A DNA stretch of 64,000 nt, from positions 1-64,000 of the forward strand of contig JAEZLH010000027.1 of assembly GCA_023435895.1 (NCBI GenBank), in the 5' to 3' direction. How positions within the stretch are numbered: position 1 is the first letter of the stretch; the number at the start of each line of letters is the position of its first letter. This DNA is from Bacillota bacterium. Its GTDB lineage: Bacteria; Bacillota; Clostridia; Lachnospirales; Lachnospiraceae. Both the position numbers and the translations under genes were made by a program. This document shows, one piece after another, positions 1 to 11,117 of this stretch. The notes below the pieces were generated by a model. That model did not search any database. It was not told the origin of the DNA and was given only the letters and a program-made list of their open reading frames with translations.

Positions 1-154
1 TTGCAGGTTTTTAATTAAAAATTCGACACAAGACAGAACATAAGTTAATTAAATGTAGAAATAGAGCAGAGTATTATAACGGATTTTTAGTATGAAAAAG
101 ATTTGCCAACAATTACTTGACTGAAACCACTATATAAAGTACTTCAAAGCACCC

Positions 155-183
155 TTGACAAAGGTTTGATTACATGCTAGACT
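155..183 (+). promoter_or_regulatory. Sigma-A promoter of the T-box/metG-like unit
   Basis: A perfect TTGACA (155-160), a 17-nt spacer and TAGACT (178-183; 4 of 6 matches to TATAAT). Transcription would start near 190, just ahead of the T-box leader. The first 150 nt of the window show no gene or clear signal. Confidence 0.55.
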
Positions 184-227
184 TGAAAAAAATTGAAGAA
201 TTAAAAGATTCATCAGCAATAAAGAAA

Positions 228-537
228 AGGCTATGAAGAGAAGAGTAGTTTTATTCATAACAGAAGCAGTCATTAAATGCTTTTGTTTTAAGTTCACAGA
301 GAGTCTGTATATGCTGGGAGCAGATAACTTAGATAAGACGAAACAAGGCTCGGAGCCGCATATGGATCGCCATTTGGCGTGATGCTATGACGTTTGTCCA
401 CGTTACAGGACTAGGGTATGAACCATAGTTGGGAGTACTTGATGAGGCTTTTCCGGTGACGGGAAAGTGAAATAGGGTGGCACCGCGAAATTAATCGCCC
501 CTTGGAATATAATACTATATTTCAAGGGGTGTTTTTT
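228..537 (+). promoter_or_regulatory. T-box leader (tRNA-sensing) of the metG-like gene
   Basis: The conserved T-box sequence AGGGTGGCACCGCG is at 474-487, the part that pairs with the acceptor end of uncharged tRNA. Upstream, AGTA (near 245) and AGAGAG (near 297) motifs resemble Stem I elements. A terminator follows at once (498-537). Because the downstream gene is MetRS-like, the specifier should be AUG; candidates are 311-313 (followed by CTGGGAGC) and 362-364 (followed by G). I could not fold the leader, so the specifier is unresolved. The motif is seen directly; the Met specificity is inferred. Confidence 0.9.
498..537 (+). terminator. T-box terminator hairpin that contains the Shine-Dalgarno
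   Basis: A 14-bp stem (498-511 with 516-529, one G-U pair), loop ATAC, then TG and six T (532-537). The only good ribosome binding site for the next gene, AAGGGGTG (524-531), is the 3' arm of this stem and its tail, and the ATG follows the T-tract directly. The hairpin could therefore block translation as well as end transcription. Confidence 0.9.
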
Positions 538-2514
538 ATGATTTCAAAACGAATAATGCCGGGAGAACGTCCGAGTTTTCCTAAGAAAGCAGTAATTACA
601 GCAGGTATGCCTTACGGGAATAAGAACCTGCATTTTGGTCATGTGGGAGGCATGTTTGTACATGCGGATATCTTCGCAAGATTTATGCGTGACAGAATTG
701 GTAAAGAGAATGTTATCTTTGTTTCAGGAACGGACTGTTATGGTTCTCCGATTTTGGAAAGCTACCGTAAGTTAAAAGAAGGTGGCTATGAAGGAACCAT
801 TCAGGAGTACGTAAAGAGCAATCATGAAAGCCAAACAGAAACCCTTCGTAAATACGAGATTAGCCCGAATCTATTTGGTGCCTCAGCTCTCGGCAGAAGC
901 GGGGAGGTTCATCAGGAGATTTCAAATTGGTTGTTCCAATCTCTATATGAAAAAGGGTATATTAAAAAATATTCTACCCCTCAGTTTTATGATGAAGAAT
1001 TGGAAGTATACCTAAATGGCCGTCAGGTTATTGGCAAATGTCCAATTGTGGGTTGTACCTCAGAGCATGCCTATGCAGATGAATGTTCTTTAGGTCATCA
1101 ATATATGCCAAGCGAATTAATCAATCCGATTTCAGTATTATCCGGTAAGAAACCGGCGTATCGTAATGTTACGAATTGGTATTTTGTACTGGATGAATGT
1201 ATTGAGGAACTTCAGGAACGTATGGAGTTTTTAAAGAGAAATACCAATACTCGTAAATATCAGTTGAATATTATCGATGAGTTTTTAAAGAAGCCCTTGC
1301 TCCATGTACCCAGAAAGTATTTTGAAGATTTGGAAGAATTAGAAGCAAAACTTCCCGCTCATACCACCACGGATGAGGAGAAGAAGAAGTCCGTTGCTTT
1401 TGAATTTGATACACTTGATTTAAGAGATGAGGCGAAACGCACATTAGATTCTATGGGAATTCACTATACCGCGGGTAAGACCCTTGTTCCCTTCCGTTTA
1501 TCTGGTAATGTGGAATGGGGTGTGAAGGTTCCGGATACAGAGGATATGAAGGATCTTACCTTCTGGGTATGGCCGGAATCCTTATGGGCACCGATATCCT
1601 TTACGAAGACATACTTAGAATCCATCGGACGTCCCGGAGAAGAATGGACCAAGTGGTGGAATGATGAGGATTCCTTAGTATATCAGTTTATCGGAGAAGA
1701 CAATATTTACTTTTATTCCATTGCTGAAATGGGTATGTTTATCCACCTTCTCTCCGCGCAGGGAGGACTTAAGTTACCTCATGTTATACCAAACCGTCAT
1801 ATTTTATTTATGGATACAAAGGCAAGCAGCAGTTCAGAAATCAAGCCGCCGATGGCAGATGAGTTATTGGAATTCTATACTCCCGAGCAGCTAAGAATGC
1901 ATTTTATGAGTTTGGGCTTATCCTCTAAGAGTACAGGTTTTAAGCCGCAGGTATATATGAAAGAGGAAGATCGTGTTGGTGTTGATATGGTGCTTAAGGA
2001 TGGAAATCTGTTAACCAATGTATTCAATCGTTTGATTCGTTCCTGCTTCTATGCTACTCAAACTTATTTTGATGGAAAGATTCCTTCCGGTGAAGTAAGT
2101 GAGCGTATTTTAAAATTGGTAGAAGAAAAGGTTCTTGAATATGAAAAGCAAATGTATAATCACGAGTTTCATAGAATTTCCTATGTACTGGATGAATATA
2201 TTCGTGAAGTAAATAAATACTGGGCAGGTCAGATTCGAATTGCAGATACCAATAACGATGAGGAGCTTCGTAAGCAGACCTTGATTGATTGCTTCTATGC
2301 ATGTAAAGTTATGGCGATTCTCGTTCACCCCATTGCCCCTACCGGCTGTGAAATGTTCCAGGAGTATCTTAATATTGATGATCGATTATGGAACTGGGAA
2401 TATATCTTTGAACCAATGGAATACTATCTTGGAGATTTGGATAAGCATGAGCTGAAATTCCTTGAACCAAGGGTGGATTTCTTCTCAAAATTAGAAAGTC
2501 AGTATGAGAAATAA
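538..2514 (+). CDS. metG: Methionyl-tRNA synthetase-like class I tRNA ligase
   Basis: Class I aminoacyl-tRNA synthetase of the MetRS family, 658 aa from ATG 538. I chose this start for its Shine-Dalgarno AAGGGGTG, six bases upstream; a TTG at 502 lies inside the terminator stem. The HIGH motif is HFGH (residues 32-35). A zinc-knuckle-like set follows: Cys168, Cys173, Cys183, His187. The position of KMSKS reads KASSS (428-432), so only the first lysine is kept. A helical anticodon-binding region follows, and there is no C-terminal tRNA-binding (EMAP-like) domain. Control by a T-box fits an aaRS sensing its own tRNA. The sequence is divergent from ordinary MetG; it may be the main MetRS of this lineage or a second copy. 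Family assignment is firm, activity is not proven. Confidence 0.8.
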   Translation: MISKRIMPGERPSFPKKAVITAGMPYGNKNLHFGHVGGMFVHADIFARFMRDRIGKENVIFVSGTDCYGSPILESYRKLKEGGYEGTIQEYVKSNHESQTETLRKYEISPNLFGASALGRSGEVHQEISNWLFQSLYEKGYIKKYSTPQFYDEELEVYLNGRQVIGKCPIVGCTSEHAYADECSLGHQYMPSELINPISVLSGKKPAYRNVTNWYFVLDECIEELQERMEFLKRNTNTRKYQLNIIDEFLKKPLLHVPRKYFEDLEELEAKLPAHTTTDEEKKKSVAFEFDTLDLRDEAKRTLDSMGIHYTAGKTLVPFRLSGNVEWGVKVPDTEDMKDLTFWVWPESLWAPISFTKTYLESIGRPGEEWTKWWNDEDSLVYQFIGEDNIYFYSIAEMGMFIHLLSAQGGLKLPHVIPNRHILFMDTKASSSSEIKPPMADELLEFYTPEQLRMHFMSLGLSSKSTGFKPQVYMKEEDRVGVDMVLKDGNLLTNVFNRLIRSCFYATQTYFDGKIPSGEVSERILKLVEEKVLEYEKQMYNHEFHRISYVLDEYIREVNKYWAGQIRIADTNNDEELRKQTLIDCFYACKVMAILVHPIAPTGCEMFQEYLNIDDRLWNWEYIFEPMEYYLGDLDKHELKFLEPRVDFFSKLESQYEK

Positions 2515-2639
2515 AAAAAGATGGATGGAGGCAAATTTCATAGTTGCAATTTGCCTTATCATTACGATCACCTAAGATCAGGGAAAAGTGCTTCCTGTGT
2601 TGAGAGTTTGCATTGGTCGGTAAATCATAATGCATTATC

Positions 2640-2668
2640 TTGCCACTGGGATATCGATGTGTTATAAT
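2640..2668 (+). promoter_or_regulatory. Sigma-A promoter of lepA
   Basis: TTGCCA (2640-2645), 17-nt spacer, perfect TATAAT (2663-2668), about 40 nt before the lepA start. The upstream spacer also holds an inverted repeat, GGCAAATTT/AATTTGCC, near 2529-2554. Confidence 0.7.
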
Positions 2669-2709
2669 CATACAGATAAAATGCATGTTATATACGCAGG
2701 AGGATTAAA

Positions 2710-4521
2710 ATGGCTTTAGACCAAAGTAAAATCAGAAATTTTTGTATCATTGCTCATATAGATCATGGCAAATCAACACTTGCAGACCGTATTATTGAGA
2801 TGACCGGATTGCTTACCAGCAGAGAGATGCAGGCACAGGTGCTTGACAATATGGATTTGGAAAGAGAACGAGGCATCACCATTAAAGCACAGACCATTCG
2901 TACCGTTTATAAGGCAAAGAATGGGGAGGAGTATATCTTTAACCTGATTGATACCCCCGGACATGTGGACTTTAATTATGAAGTATCTCGAAGCCTTGCT
3001 GCCTGTGAGGGAGCAATTCTTGTAGTAGATGCGGCTCAGGGTATCGAAGCACAAACTTTGGCAAATGTATATCTGGCACTTGATCATAATCTGGATATTA
3101 TGCCGGTTATCAATAAAATCGATCTTCCCAGTGCTGATCCGGAACGAGTAATTAATGAGATTGAGGATATCATTGGCCTGGAAGCGCAGGATGCACCGCT
3201 GGTTTCTGCGAAGACAGGCTTAAATGTAGAACAGGTGTTGGAACAGATTGTAACCAAAATTCCTGCCCCTGCAGGTGATCCGGAAGCACCCTTACAGGCG
3301 TTGATTTTTGACTCAATCTATGATTCCTATAAAGGGGTTATCGTATTCTGTCGTGTAAAAGAAGGAACAATCCGAAAGGGTACCGAGATTAAAATGATGG
3401 CAACCGGTGCTACCGCAGAAGTTGTTGAGCTTGGAATCTTTGGACCCGGACAATTCCTTCCCGCCAGTGAACTCTCAGCCGGAATGGTTGGATACGTAAC
3501 TGCTAGCTTAAAGAATGTAAAGGATACTCGTGTGGGTGATACCATAACCGATAACAAGCGTCCCTGTAAGGATCCCTTGCCCGGTTATAAGAAGGTAAAT
3601 CCAATGGTTTATTGTGGTATGTATCCTGCGGATGGTGCCAAATACGGAGACCTTAGAGATGCTCTTGAGAAGCTGCAGCTAAATGATGCATCCCTCCAAT
3701 TTGAACCGGAGACCTCCGTAGCACTGGGCTTTGGCTTCCGTTGTGGTTTCCTTGGATTGCTTCATCTTGAAATTATTCAGGAGAGATTGGAGCGTGAATA
3801 CAATCTTGATCTTGTAACCACTGCACCCAGTGTTATTTACAAATGCCATAAGACGGACGGACAAATGATTGATATTACCAACCCCACCAATCTCCCCGAT
3901 CCTTCCGAGATTGAATATTTGGAAGAACCGATGGTTTCTGCTGAAATTATGGTTACGACCGAGTTCGTAGGCTCCATCATGAGCCTTTGCCAGGAACGTC
4001 GTGGTATTTATCTGGGTATGGAATATATGGAACAGACCAGAGCGTTATTAAAATATGAACTTCCTTTAAATGAAATTATTTATGACTTTTTTGATGCCTT
4101 AAAGTCCAGATCCAAAGGATATGCATCGTTTGATTATGAATTGAAGGGTTATGTACGCTCCGAATTGGTGAAGCTTGATATTTTGATTAATAAAGAAGAG
4201 GTAGATGCATTAACCTTTATCGTACATGCAGAGAGTTCCTATGAACGAGGCAGAAGAATGTGTGAGAAGCTGAAGGAAGAAATTCCGAGACAGCTCTTTG
4301 AAATCCCCATTCAGGCAGCAATCGGAAGTAAGGTTATTGCCCGTGAGACAGTTAAGGCAATGCGTAAGGACGTACTTGCAAAGTGTTACGGCGGCGATAT
4401 CACTCGTAAGAAGAAGCTGCTTGAAAAGCAAAAAGAAGGTAAGAAGAGAATGCGTCAGGTCGGCAATGTAGAAATTCCTCAGAAGGCATTCATGAGTGTG
4501 CTTAAGTTGGACGATAATTAA
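2710..4521 (+). CDS. lepA: Elongation factor 4 (LepA) GTPase
   Basis: Ribosome-bound translational GTPase LepA/EF4, which acts on stalled or mispositioned ribosomes. At 603 aa it is the usual length. G-domain motifs are intact: AHIDHGKST near residues 15-23, DTPGHVDF for G3, NKID for G4. EF-G-like domains II, III and V follow, then the LepA-specific C-terminal domain with the [20 protein letters not shown] signature. ATG 2710 is preceded by AGGAGG. It has its own promoter and stands ahead of hemW and the heat-shock operon, an order common in Firmicutes. Confidence 0.97.
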   Translation: MALDQSKIRNFCIIAHIDHGKSTLADRIIEMTGLLTSREMQAQVLDNMDLERERGITIKAQTIRTVYKAKNGEEYIFNLIDTPGHVDFNYEVSRSLAACEGAILVVDAAQGIEAQTLANVYLALDHNLDIMPVINKIDLPSADPERVINEIEDIIGLEAQDAPLVSAKTGLNVEQVLEQIVTKIPAPAGDPEAPLQALIFDSIYDSYKGVIVFCRVKEGTIRKGTEIKMMATGATAEVVELGIFGPGQFLPASELSAGMVGYVTASLKNVKDTRVGDTITDNKRPCKDPLPGYKKVNPMVYCGMYPADGAKYGDLRDALEKLQLNDASLQFEPETSVALGFGFRCGFLGLLHLEIIQERLEREYNLDLVTTAPSVIYKCHKTDGQMIDITNPTNLPDPSEIEYLEEPMVSAEIMVTTEFVGSIMSLCQERRGIYLGMEYMEQTRALLKYELPLNEIIYDFFDALKSRSKGYASFDYELKGYVRSELVKLDILINKEEVDALTFIVHAESSYERGRRMCEKLKEEIPRQLFEIPIQAAIGSKVIARETVKAMRKDVLAKCYGGDITRKKKLLEKQKEGKKRMRQVGNVEIPQKAFMSVLKLDDN

Positions 4522-4539
4522 GATGAGTAGTTGTTAAAT

Positions 4540-4630
4540 GAAAGGCTGTTTCGTATTTCACAGCTCTGTACAGGAAAGGTCTTTTCTATAACTTATCCTG
4601 TCATGGGCAAAAGATACAAAACAGCCTTTC
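4540..4630. repeat. Nested intergenic palindrome between lepA and hemW
   Basis: Arms 4540-4556 and 4614-4630 pair over 17 bp with one G-U. An inner arm pair (ACAGGAAA near 4570 with TTATCCTGT near 4592) nests inside. No T-tract follows, so it is not a classic terminator. It ends 21 nt before the hemW start and lies in its leader. Confidence 0.7.
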
Positions 4631-4651
4631 GTGCATAATGGAGTAACAAAG

Positions 4652-5896
4652 ATGGCGAGAGATAAGGGAATAGAAAAGAAATTAAATACAACAATGTACA
4701 AGACATGGAATGCAGATGCGATGGATTTGGGGATATATATCCACATCCCGTTCTGTGCAAAAAAATGTGATTACTGTGATTTTTTATCCGGCCCCTCCAC
4801 TACTGAGGAGAGGAAGGCTTATTTCGATGCCTTAATTCAGGAAATTAAGCAATATAGGGGGAAAGTGGCCTCTTATCTTGTACGTACCATCTTTATTGGA
4901 GGAGGTACGCCTTCCGTGGTAGATTCTTCTTACATTATCAAAATTATGGAATGTATCAAAGAGGTATTTCAGATTGATGAACAGGGGCTGGAGGCAACCA
5001 TTGAAATCAATCCCGGTACGGTAAATAAAGAGAAACTTCTTGACTATAAGAAAGCTGGTATCAATCGTATCAGCTTTGGCTTGCAGTCAGCGAAGGATGA
5101 GGAACTGAAATTATTAGGAAGAATACACAGCTATCAGCAGTTTGTGGAGAACTATAACTTGGCAAGGGAATTGGGCTTTCATAATATCAATATCGATTTG
5201 ATGTCTGCACTTCCCGGACAAACCTTAATGAGCTGGGAAGAAACCCTGCATAATGTGATAGGATTAAACCCGGAGCATATATCCGCGTATAGTTTGATTA
5301 TTGAAGAGGGAACCAAATTTTACGAACGTTATCAGGAAGGGTCAGAGGGTAGTAAATGTTTGCCGGATGAGGAAACGGATCGCTTGATTTATCATTCTAC
5401 AAAGAAAATTCTAAAGAACAATGGTTATGATCGTTATGAGATATCGAATTACTCGAGAGAGGGTTTTGCTTGCAGGCATAATCTTTCATATTGGATTGGG
5501 ACGGAATATTTGGGTTTTGGGCTTGGTGCCTCTTCTTACTTTAATGGTGCCAGATTCTCCAATGTGGATGAGTTAGGAAGCTATATTGATATAATGGATA
5601 AGATTGATCAACACGGAAAGGAAGATTCAATGGAAGAACTTCGCAAGGATTATCGCCCGCTGACGAATGAGGAACGAATGGAGGAATTTATGTTCCTGGG
5701 ATTGAGAGTGTCTTCCGGAATTAGTATAGAAGAGTTTACGAAACGTTTTTCGATTCCGATTAATGAGATATATGGTAAGGTTTTAGATGAGTTAGCTCAG
5801 AAGAAGCTGGTTCACGTAGAAGGTGATCTTATTAAGCTAACCGAGTATGGTGTTGATATCAGTAATTATGTTCTGGCTGAGTTTTTATTAGATTAA
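4652..5896 (+). CDS. hemW: HemW-like radical SAM heme chaperone
   Basis: Radical SAM protein of the HemN/HemW family, 414 aa. The iron-sulfur motif is C-x3-C-x2-C-D-F (Cys35, Cys39, Cys42). HemN coproporphyrinogen oxidases have a fourth Cys where this has Phe, so HemW (heme binding and delivery) is the better call. GGGTPS for SAM binding and the C-terminal HemN domain are present. ATG 4652 was chosen for GGAG at 4640-4643; an in-frame GTG at 4631 lies at the edge of the palindrome, and a downstream ATG at 4721 lacks a Shine-Dalgarno. It lies between lepA and hrcA, as in many Firmicutes. Confidence 0.9.
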   Translation: MARDKGIEKKLNTTMYKTWNADAMDLGIYIHIPFCAKKCDYCDFLSGPSTTEERKAYFDALIQEIKQYRGKVASYLVRTIFIGGGTPSVVDSSYIIKIMECIKEVFQIDEQGLEATIEINPGTVNKEKLLDYKKAGINRISFGLQSAKDEELKLLGRIHSYQQFVENYNLARELGFHNINIDLMSALPGQTLMSWEETLHNVIGLNPEHISAYSLIIEEGTKFYERYQEGSEGSKCLPDEETDRLIYHSTKKILKNNGYDRYEISNYSREGFACRHNLSYWIGTEYLGFGLGASSYFNGARFSNVDELGSYIDIMDKIDQHGKEDSMEELRKDYRPLTNEERMEEFMFLGLRVSSGISIEEFTKRFSIPINEIYGKVLDELAQKKLVHVEGDLIKLTEYGVDISNYVLAEFLLD

Positions 5897-5914
5897 GTTA
5901 TCTGTGAGGTGCGA

Positions 5915-6463
5915 ATGAGAAAATATCAGGTATTATCCGTGGTTTGTGTTATAACGTTAGTAGTAGTACTTGGATTACAATTGTTTTTATTTGCAATTGG
6001 AACAAAAATGGGGGTTTTCGGAATTATATTACTGACTTCATTGATTATTCTATCCGTCCTATCCATTGCCTGTGGAAAACAGACCTTGCATTTACGAAAA
6101 AAGCATTCGATCTATGCACCTTTATTATTGATTGCTACCTCGTTTCTTGTTTTCATTACTAATATGATTAATTTGGGAAGATTTTTATATGTAGTTAACA
6201 AAGATGCGATGGTGGATATCCTTTTATTCTTTATGTTTATTACAGCGGCGATTGCATATTATATCTGGTACTGGTATCGCAATAGCTGGTGGATGTTGAT
6301 TATCGCCACGAATTCAGAAATTGCAGCATTTAATAATATAAGATCGATGATACCAGAGAAATATATATTGAGAGTTCGAATTATTCATATAGTAGTGTTT
6401 CTGTTGATTAATGGTTTCCTACTTTACCATTCGTGGAGTATATATAAGCGCTTAAATAAGTAG
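5915..6463 (+). CDS. Unknown five-helix membrane protein
   Basis: A 182-aa protein not recognised from any family. Five hydrophobic stretches can be seen (roughly residues 5-28, 33-55, 65-87, 95-117 and 150-172), joined by short basic loops, so it is an integral membrane protein. No catalytic motif is visible. The start at ATG 5915 follows AGGTG closely; a GTG two codons earlier is possible. It begins 18 nt after hemW and is probably cotranscribed with it. Confidence 0.75.
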   Translation: MRKYQVLSVVCVITLVVVLGLQLFLFAIGTKMGVFGIILLTSLIILSVLSIACGKQTLHLRKKHSIYAPLLLIATSFLVFITNMINLGRFLYVVNKDAMVDILLFFMFITAAIAYYIWYWYRNSWWMLIIATNSEIAAFNNIRSMIPEKYILRVRIIHIVVFLLINGFLLYHSWSIYKRLNK

Positions 6464-6560
6464 TACATAATTTATGCAACGATATAATTTACGAATAGGA
6501 TTTCCCTACTTTTATATACTAATCAATAATAAATATTGTACTGGAATAGGAGTAAGGAAA

Positions 6561-6767
6561 ATGGATCGTAAATCACAAGAAATCATTAAAAACGAGATAG
6601 GTGCAGGAAATATTCGAGGCATTTTGAGAGCAGACACCACCGCACAGGATAAAATTAAGGAAGAGATATTAAATGATGGGAATGAACTGGAAAGTGAACC
6701 TGCCGCGAAGGGAGTAATTAAAATTCCCACCGTGGAACTTCAAAAGGATTCCCTGAGCCAAAAGTAA
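6561..6767 (+). CDS. Small hypothetical protein
   Basis: A 68-aa hydrophilic protein starting MDRKSQEIIK, with no recognised domain. ATG 6561 has a good AGGAGTAAGG ahead of it; a longer in-frame reading from 6474 lacks a ribosome site and would begin in non-coding-like sequence. The charged, helix-prone composition suggests a soluble protein. A terminator-like hairpin follows at 6792. Confidence 0.65.
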   Translation: MDRKSQEIIKNEIGAGNIRGILRADTTAQDKIKEEILNDGNELESEPAAKGVIKIPTVELQKDSLSQK

Positions 6768-6791
6768 AGTAAATAAAGAAGTATTTAGGTA

Positions 6792-6839
6792 GAGCCAAAC
6801 AAAAGGATAAACATTTAGACTTCTTGTTTGGCTCGTTTT
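6792..6839 (+). terminator. Probable intrinsic terminator before hrcA
   Basis: A 10-bp stem, GAGCCAAACA (6792-6801) with TGTTTGGCTC (6825-6834), then GTTTTA. It separates the hemW unit from the heat-shock operon. The remaining gap to 7098 shows no gene. Confidence 0.6.
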
Positions 6840-7098
6840 ATGAGTATTTGGCTCATAATATAATTTTATCGTAATCCAGTAATAACCAGTTCAAAACCTG
6901 TTTCTTCTTATAATAAATTGCAAAAGCTATAGAGAAGAATAGAAAGAATAGTCTTCAACAATTTATACTTATGAATGGATAACCTATGTTCAGGAAATAG
7001 TCCAATCAGTAGAATATGTTCACCGAATCTTCTTCGAAACCGGAAGGAATGTACCATAAAAAATTCGCAATTTCTTCACAATTTATTATGAAAATGCC

Positions 7099-7127
7099 TT
7101 GACAAAAGAAAATGGTAGTGCTATTTT
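7099..7127 (+). promoter_or_regulatory. Sigma-A promoter of the hrcA operon
   Basis: TTGACA (7099-7104), 17-nt spacer, TATTTT (7122-7127). The CIRCE operator starts 11 nt downstream, the expected place for HrcA to block initiation. Confidence 0.7.
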
Positions 7128-7138
7128 ATATATAGATA

Positions 7139-7165
7139 TTAGCACTCTACTTCAATGAGTGCTAA
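7139..7165 (+). promoter_or_regulatory. CIRCE operator for HrcA
   Basis: A perfect consensus CIRCE: TTAGCACTC (7139-7147), nine-base spacer, GAGTGCTAA (7157-7165). HrcA binds it and represses the operon until heat shock titrates GroE. This is the only CIRCE seen in the window; none precedes dnaK or dnaJ. Confidence 0.97.
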
Positions 7166-7208
7166 CAACAAACTAAGGTATCTTCACAAGATGGATTGAG
7201 GGCTGGTT

Positions 7209-8240
7209 ATGCAAGAATTAGACGAGAGAAAACTAAAAATTTTGCAGGCTATTATTCGTAATTATCTCGAGACCGGAGAGCCTGTGGGTTCCAGAACCAT
7301 TTCAAAATTTACGGATTTGAATCTTAGCTCCGCAACAATCAGAAATGAGATGGCCGATTTGGAGGAATTGGGTTTTATCGTTCAGCCCCATACCTCAGCA
7401 GGACGAATTCCCTCCGATAAGGGATATCGATTATATGTCGATATGCTTTTACATGATAAAGTTCAAGAAGTAGAAGATATGAGAGAAGTGCTAATCCAAA
7501 AGGCAGATCGATTGGAGAATCTTTTACAACAGGTAGCAAAGCTTCTCGCGGTGAATACCCAATATACAACACTTGTTACAACACCGCAATATAAGAAGAA
7601 AGTAAAATTCATTCAACTTACGGAAATGGAAGAAAATCAACTTCTTGCTGTTATCGTATTTGAACGGAATATCGTGAAGAATAAAATTATCAACATTACA
7701 TCTACACTAAGTAAGGAAACACTGCTAAAGCTTAATATTATAATTAATACATTTTTACAGGGTCTGGATTTAGGAGAGATAACCTTACCAGTGATTTCAC
7801 AGATGAAGGATCAGGCAGGGGATAATCGCAATTTGGTTAATGATATTTTGGATGCGATTATGCAGGCGGTATCGGAAGAAGATGATTTTGAGATGTATAC
7901 CTCAGGTACCACGAACATCCTAAAGTATCCTGAGCTCAGTGATAAAGAGAAAGCAAGTAATCTTCTTTATACCCTGGAAGAAAAGAAAGCACTTTCCGAT
8001 TTCATTCAAGATAAGATGGAGGATGAAGAGAGCAGAGGAATTCAGGTGTTCATTGGTGATGAAACTCCGGTGGAAGCTATGAAGGAATGCTCCGTAGTAA
8101 CCGCAACTTATGAAATTGAAGAGGGAGTATACGGCAAGGTGGGAATTATCGGTCCAAAACGGATGGACTATAAGAAGGTAGTGACTACCCTACAGTCCAT
8201 GATGCAGCAGTTGGATGATATATTTAAGAAAAATAGTTAA
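7209..8240 (+). CDS. hrcA: Heat-inducible transcription repressor HrcA
   Basis: Repressor of class I heat-shock genes, 343 aa, usual length. The N-terminal winged helix is clear (ILQAIIRNYLETGEPVGSRT, then LSSATIRNEMADLEELGF), followed by the GAF-like inserted dimerisation domain. It is first in hrcA-grpE-dnaK-dnaJ and sits behind its own CIRCE site, so it is autoregulated. ATG 7209 follows GAGGG. Confidence 0.97.
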   Translation: MQELDERKLKILQAIIRNYLETGEPVGSRTISKFTDLNLSSATIRNEMADLEELGFIVQPHTSAGRIPSDKGYRLYVDMLLHDKVQEVEDMREVLIQKADRLENLLQQVAKLLAVNTQYTTLVTTPQYKKKVKFIQLTEMEENQLLAVIVFERNIVKNKIINITSTLSKETLLKLNIIINTFLQGLDLGEITLPVISQMKDQAGDNRNLVNDILDAIMQAVSEEDDFEMYTSGTTNILKYPELSDKEKASNLLYTLEEKKALSDFIQDKMEDEESRGIQVFIGDETPVEAMKECSVVTATYEIEEGVYGKVGIIGPKRMDYKKVVTTLQSMMQQLDDIFKKNS

Positions 8241-8330
8241 CGTTAACCATAAGGAAGATGGCTACTAACGGTGGAGGATATGGATAAAGCAATAGAAGTA
8301 ATGAAAGCGGCGATGGAAAAGGAGAAAGTA

Positions 8331-8978
8331 ATGAAAGAGAATTCGAATGACACAATGGTAAATGAAGCTGGTGATGAAATCATCAATGATGTCACAGACA
8401 ATAGCACAGAACAAACGGTGGAAGAGCAAGAAGTATTAGATGCGGAAAGCGTAGATGAGCAGGAAGCAGACGAGACTGCAGGTGATAAGGCTGAGAAAGG
8501 GATGAAATCCTTTTTTAAAAATAATAAATCCAAAGAAATAGCAGCAAAGGATCAAAAGATTGAAGAATTGACCGACCGACTGATGAGAAACATGGCGGAA
8601 TTTGATAATTTCCGTAAACGTTCTGAAAAAGAAAAGTCAGCCATGTATGATATGGGTGTTAAGAGCATTATTGAGAAGATCCTTCCCATCGTTGATAATT
8701 TTGAACGAGGTTTCAGCACCATAACGGAGAAGGATAAGGAAAGTGCATTTGCTCAGGGCATCGAAATGATTTACAAGCAGCTTGTGACAGCACTGGATGA
8801 AATCGGATTAAAAGCCATTGATGCGGTGGGTAAAGAATTTGATCCGAACTTACACAATGCAGTAATGCACGGTGAGGATGAGAGCTTAGGCGAGAATACA
8901 GTATCCGATGAATTCCAAAAGGGTTATATGTATCGTGATATGGTGGTTCGTCACAGCATGGTAAAGGTAGTTAATTAA
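8331..8978 (+). CDS. grpE: Nucleotide exchange factor GrpE
   Basis: DnaK nucleotide exchange factor. An acidic, low-complexity N-terminus leads into the GrpE coiled coil (KDQKIEELTDRLMRNMAEFD) and the C-terminal beta domain ending with RDMVVRHSMVKV. I prefer ATG 8331 because AAAAGGAG is six bases upstream, giving 215 aa, a normal GrpE size. Upstream in-frame starts at 8280 (ATG, Shine-Dalgarno too close) and 8271 (GTG) would add 17-20 residues and remain possible. Confidence 0.95.
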   Translation: MKENSNDTMVNEAGDEIINDVTDNSTEQTVEEQEVLDAESVDEQEADETAGDKAEKGMKSFFKNNKSKEIAAKDQKIEELTDRLMRNMAEFDNFRKRSEKEKSAMYDMGVKSIIEKILPIVDNFERGFSTITEKDKESAFAQGIEMIYKQLVTALDEIGLKAIDAVGKEFDPNLHNAVMHGEDESLGENTVSDEFQKGYMYRDMVVRHSMVKVVN

Positions 8979-9065
8979 TTTATATACACATGATTCACGG
9001 AAATCACAAATGAATCAAACATTTCTTTAATCAATTACAGATTAACAAATTATTATCAAATATAG

Positions 9066-10940
<1,875 letters not shown>

Positions 10941-10961
10941 TTCGCGTTTCAATATATGCAA

Positions 10962-10996
10962 GGCAAAAGGCGGTCATTTATGACTGCCTATTTGCC
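10962..10996 (+). terminator. Stable hairpin between dnaK and dnaJ
   Basis: Arms 10962-10977 and 10980-10996 pair almost fully, with one G-U and one bulge. No T-tract follows, so it may act as an RNA-processing or 3'-end-stabilising hairpin rather than a full terminator, allowing less dnaJ than dnaK. A second small hairpin, ACTAACAA/TTGTTAGT, sits near 11067-11098 before dnaJ. Confidence 0.5.
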
Positions 10997-11117
10997 GATA
11001 TAAAAGCTTATTGCGGAGGATGATTATTATTTGCCGCAGTTTGAAGTTTATGCCGAGATGGCACGAACTAACAAAAGGGTAAGACATACATTGTTAGTAT
11101 GAAAGGTGAAGGAAAAG

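Noticed and set aside
1..150. Gene end or RNA at the left edge
   Set aside because: All frames are broken and no RNA motif is visible.
4631..4651. Earlier GTG start for hemW
   Set aside because: It starts at the edge of the palindrome, and the GGAG at 4640-4643 lies downstream of it and fits ATG 4652 instead.
8271..8330. Longer GrpE N-terminus from GTG 8271 or ATG 8280
   Set aside because: The Shine-Dalgarno is too close to ATG 8280, and there is none at a good distance for GTG 8271; ATG 8331 has AAAAGGAG at six bases.
11021..11083. 20-aa leader peptide before dnaJ
   Set aside because: The GGAGG is only zero to one base from the ATG, and nothing links the peptide to regulation.
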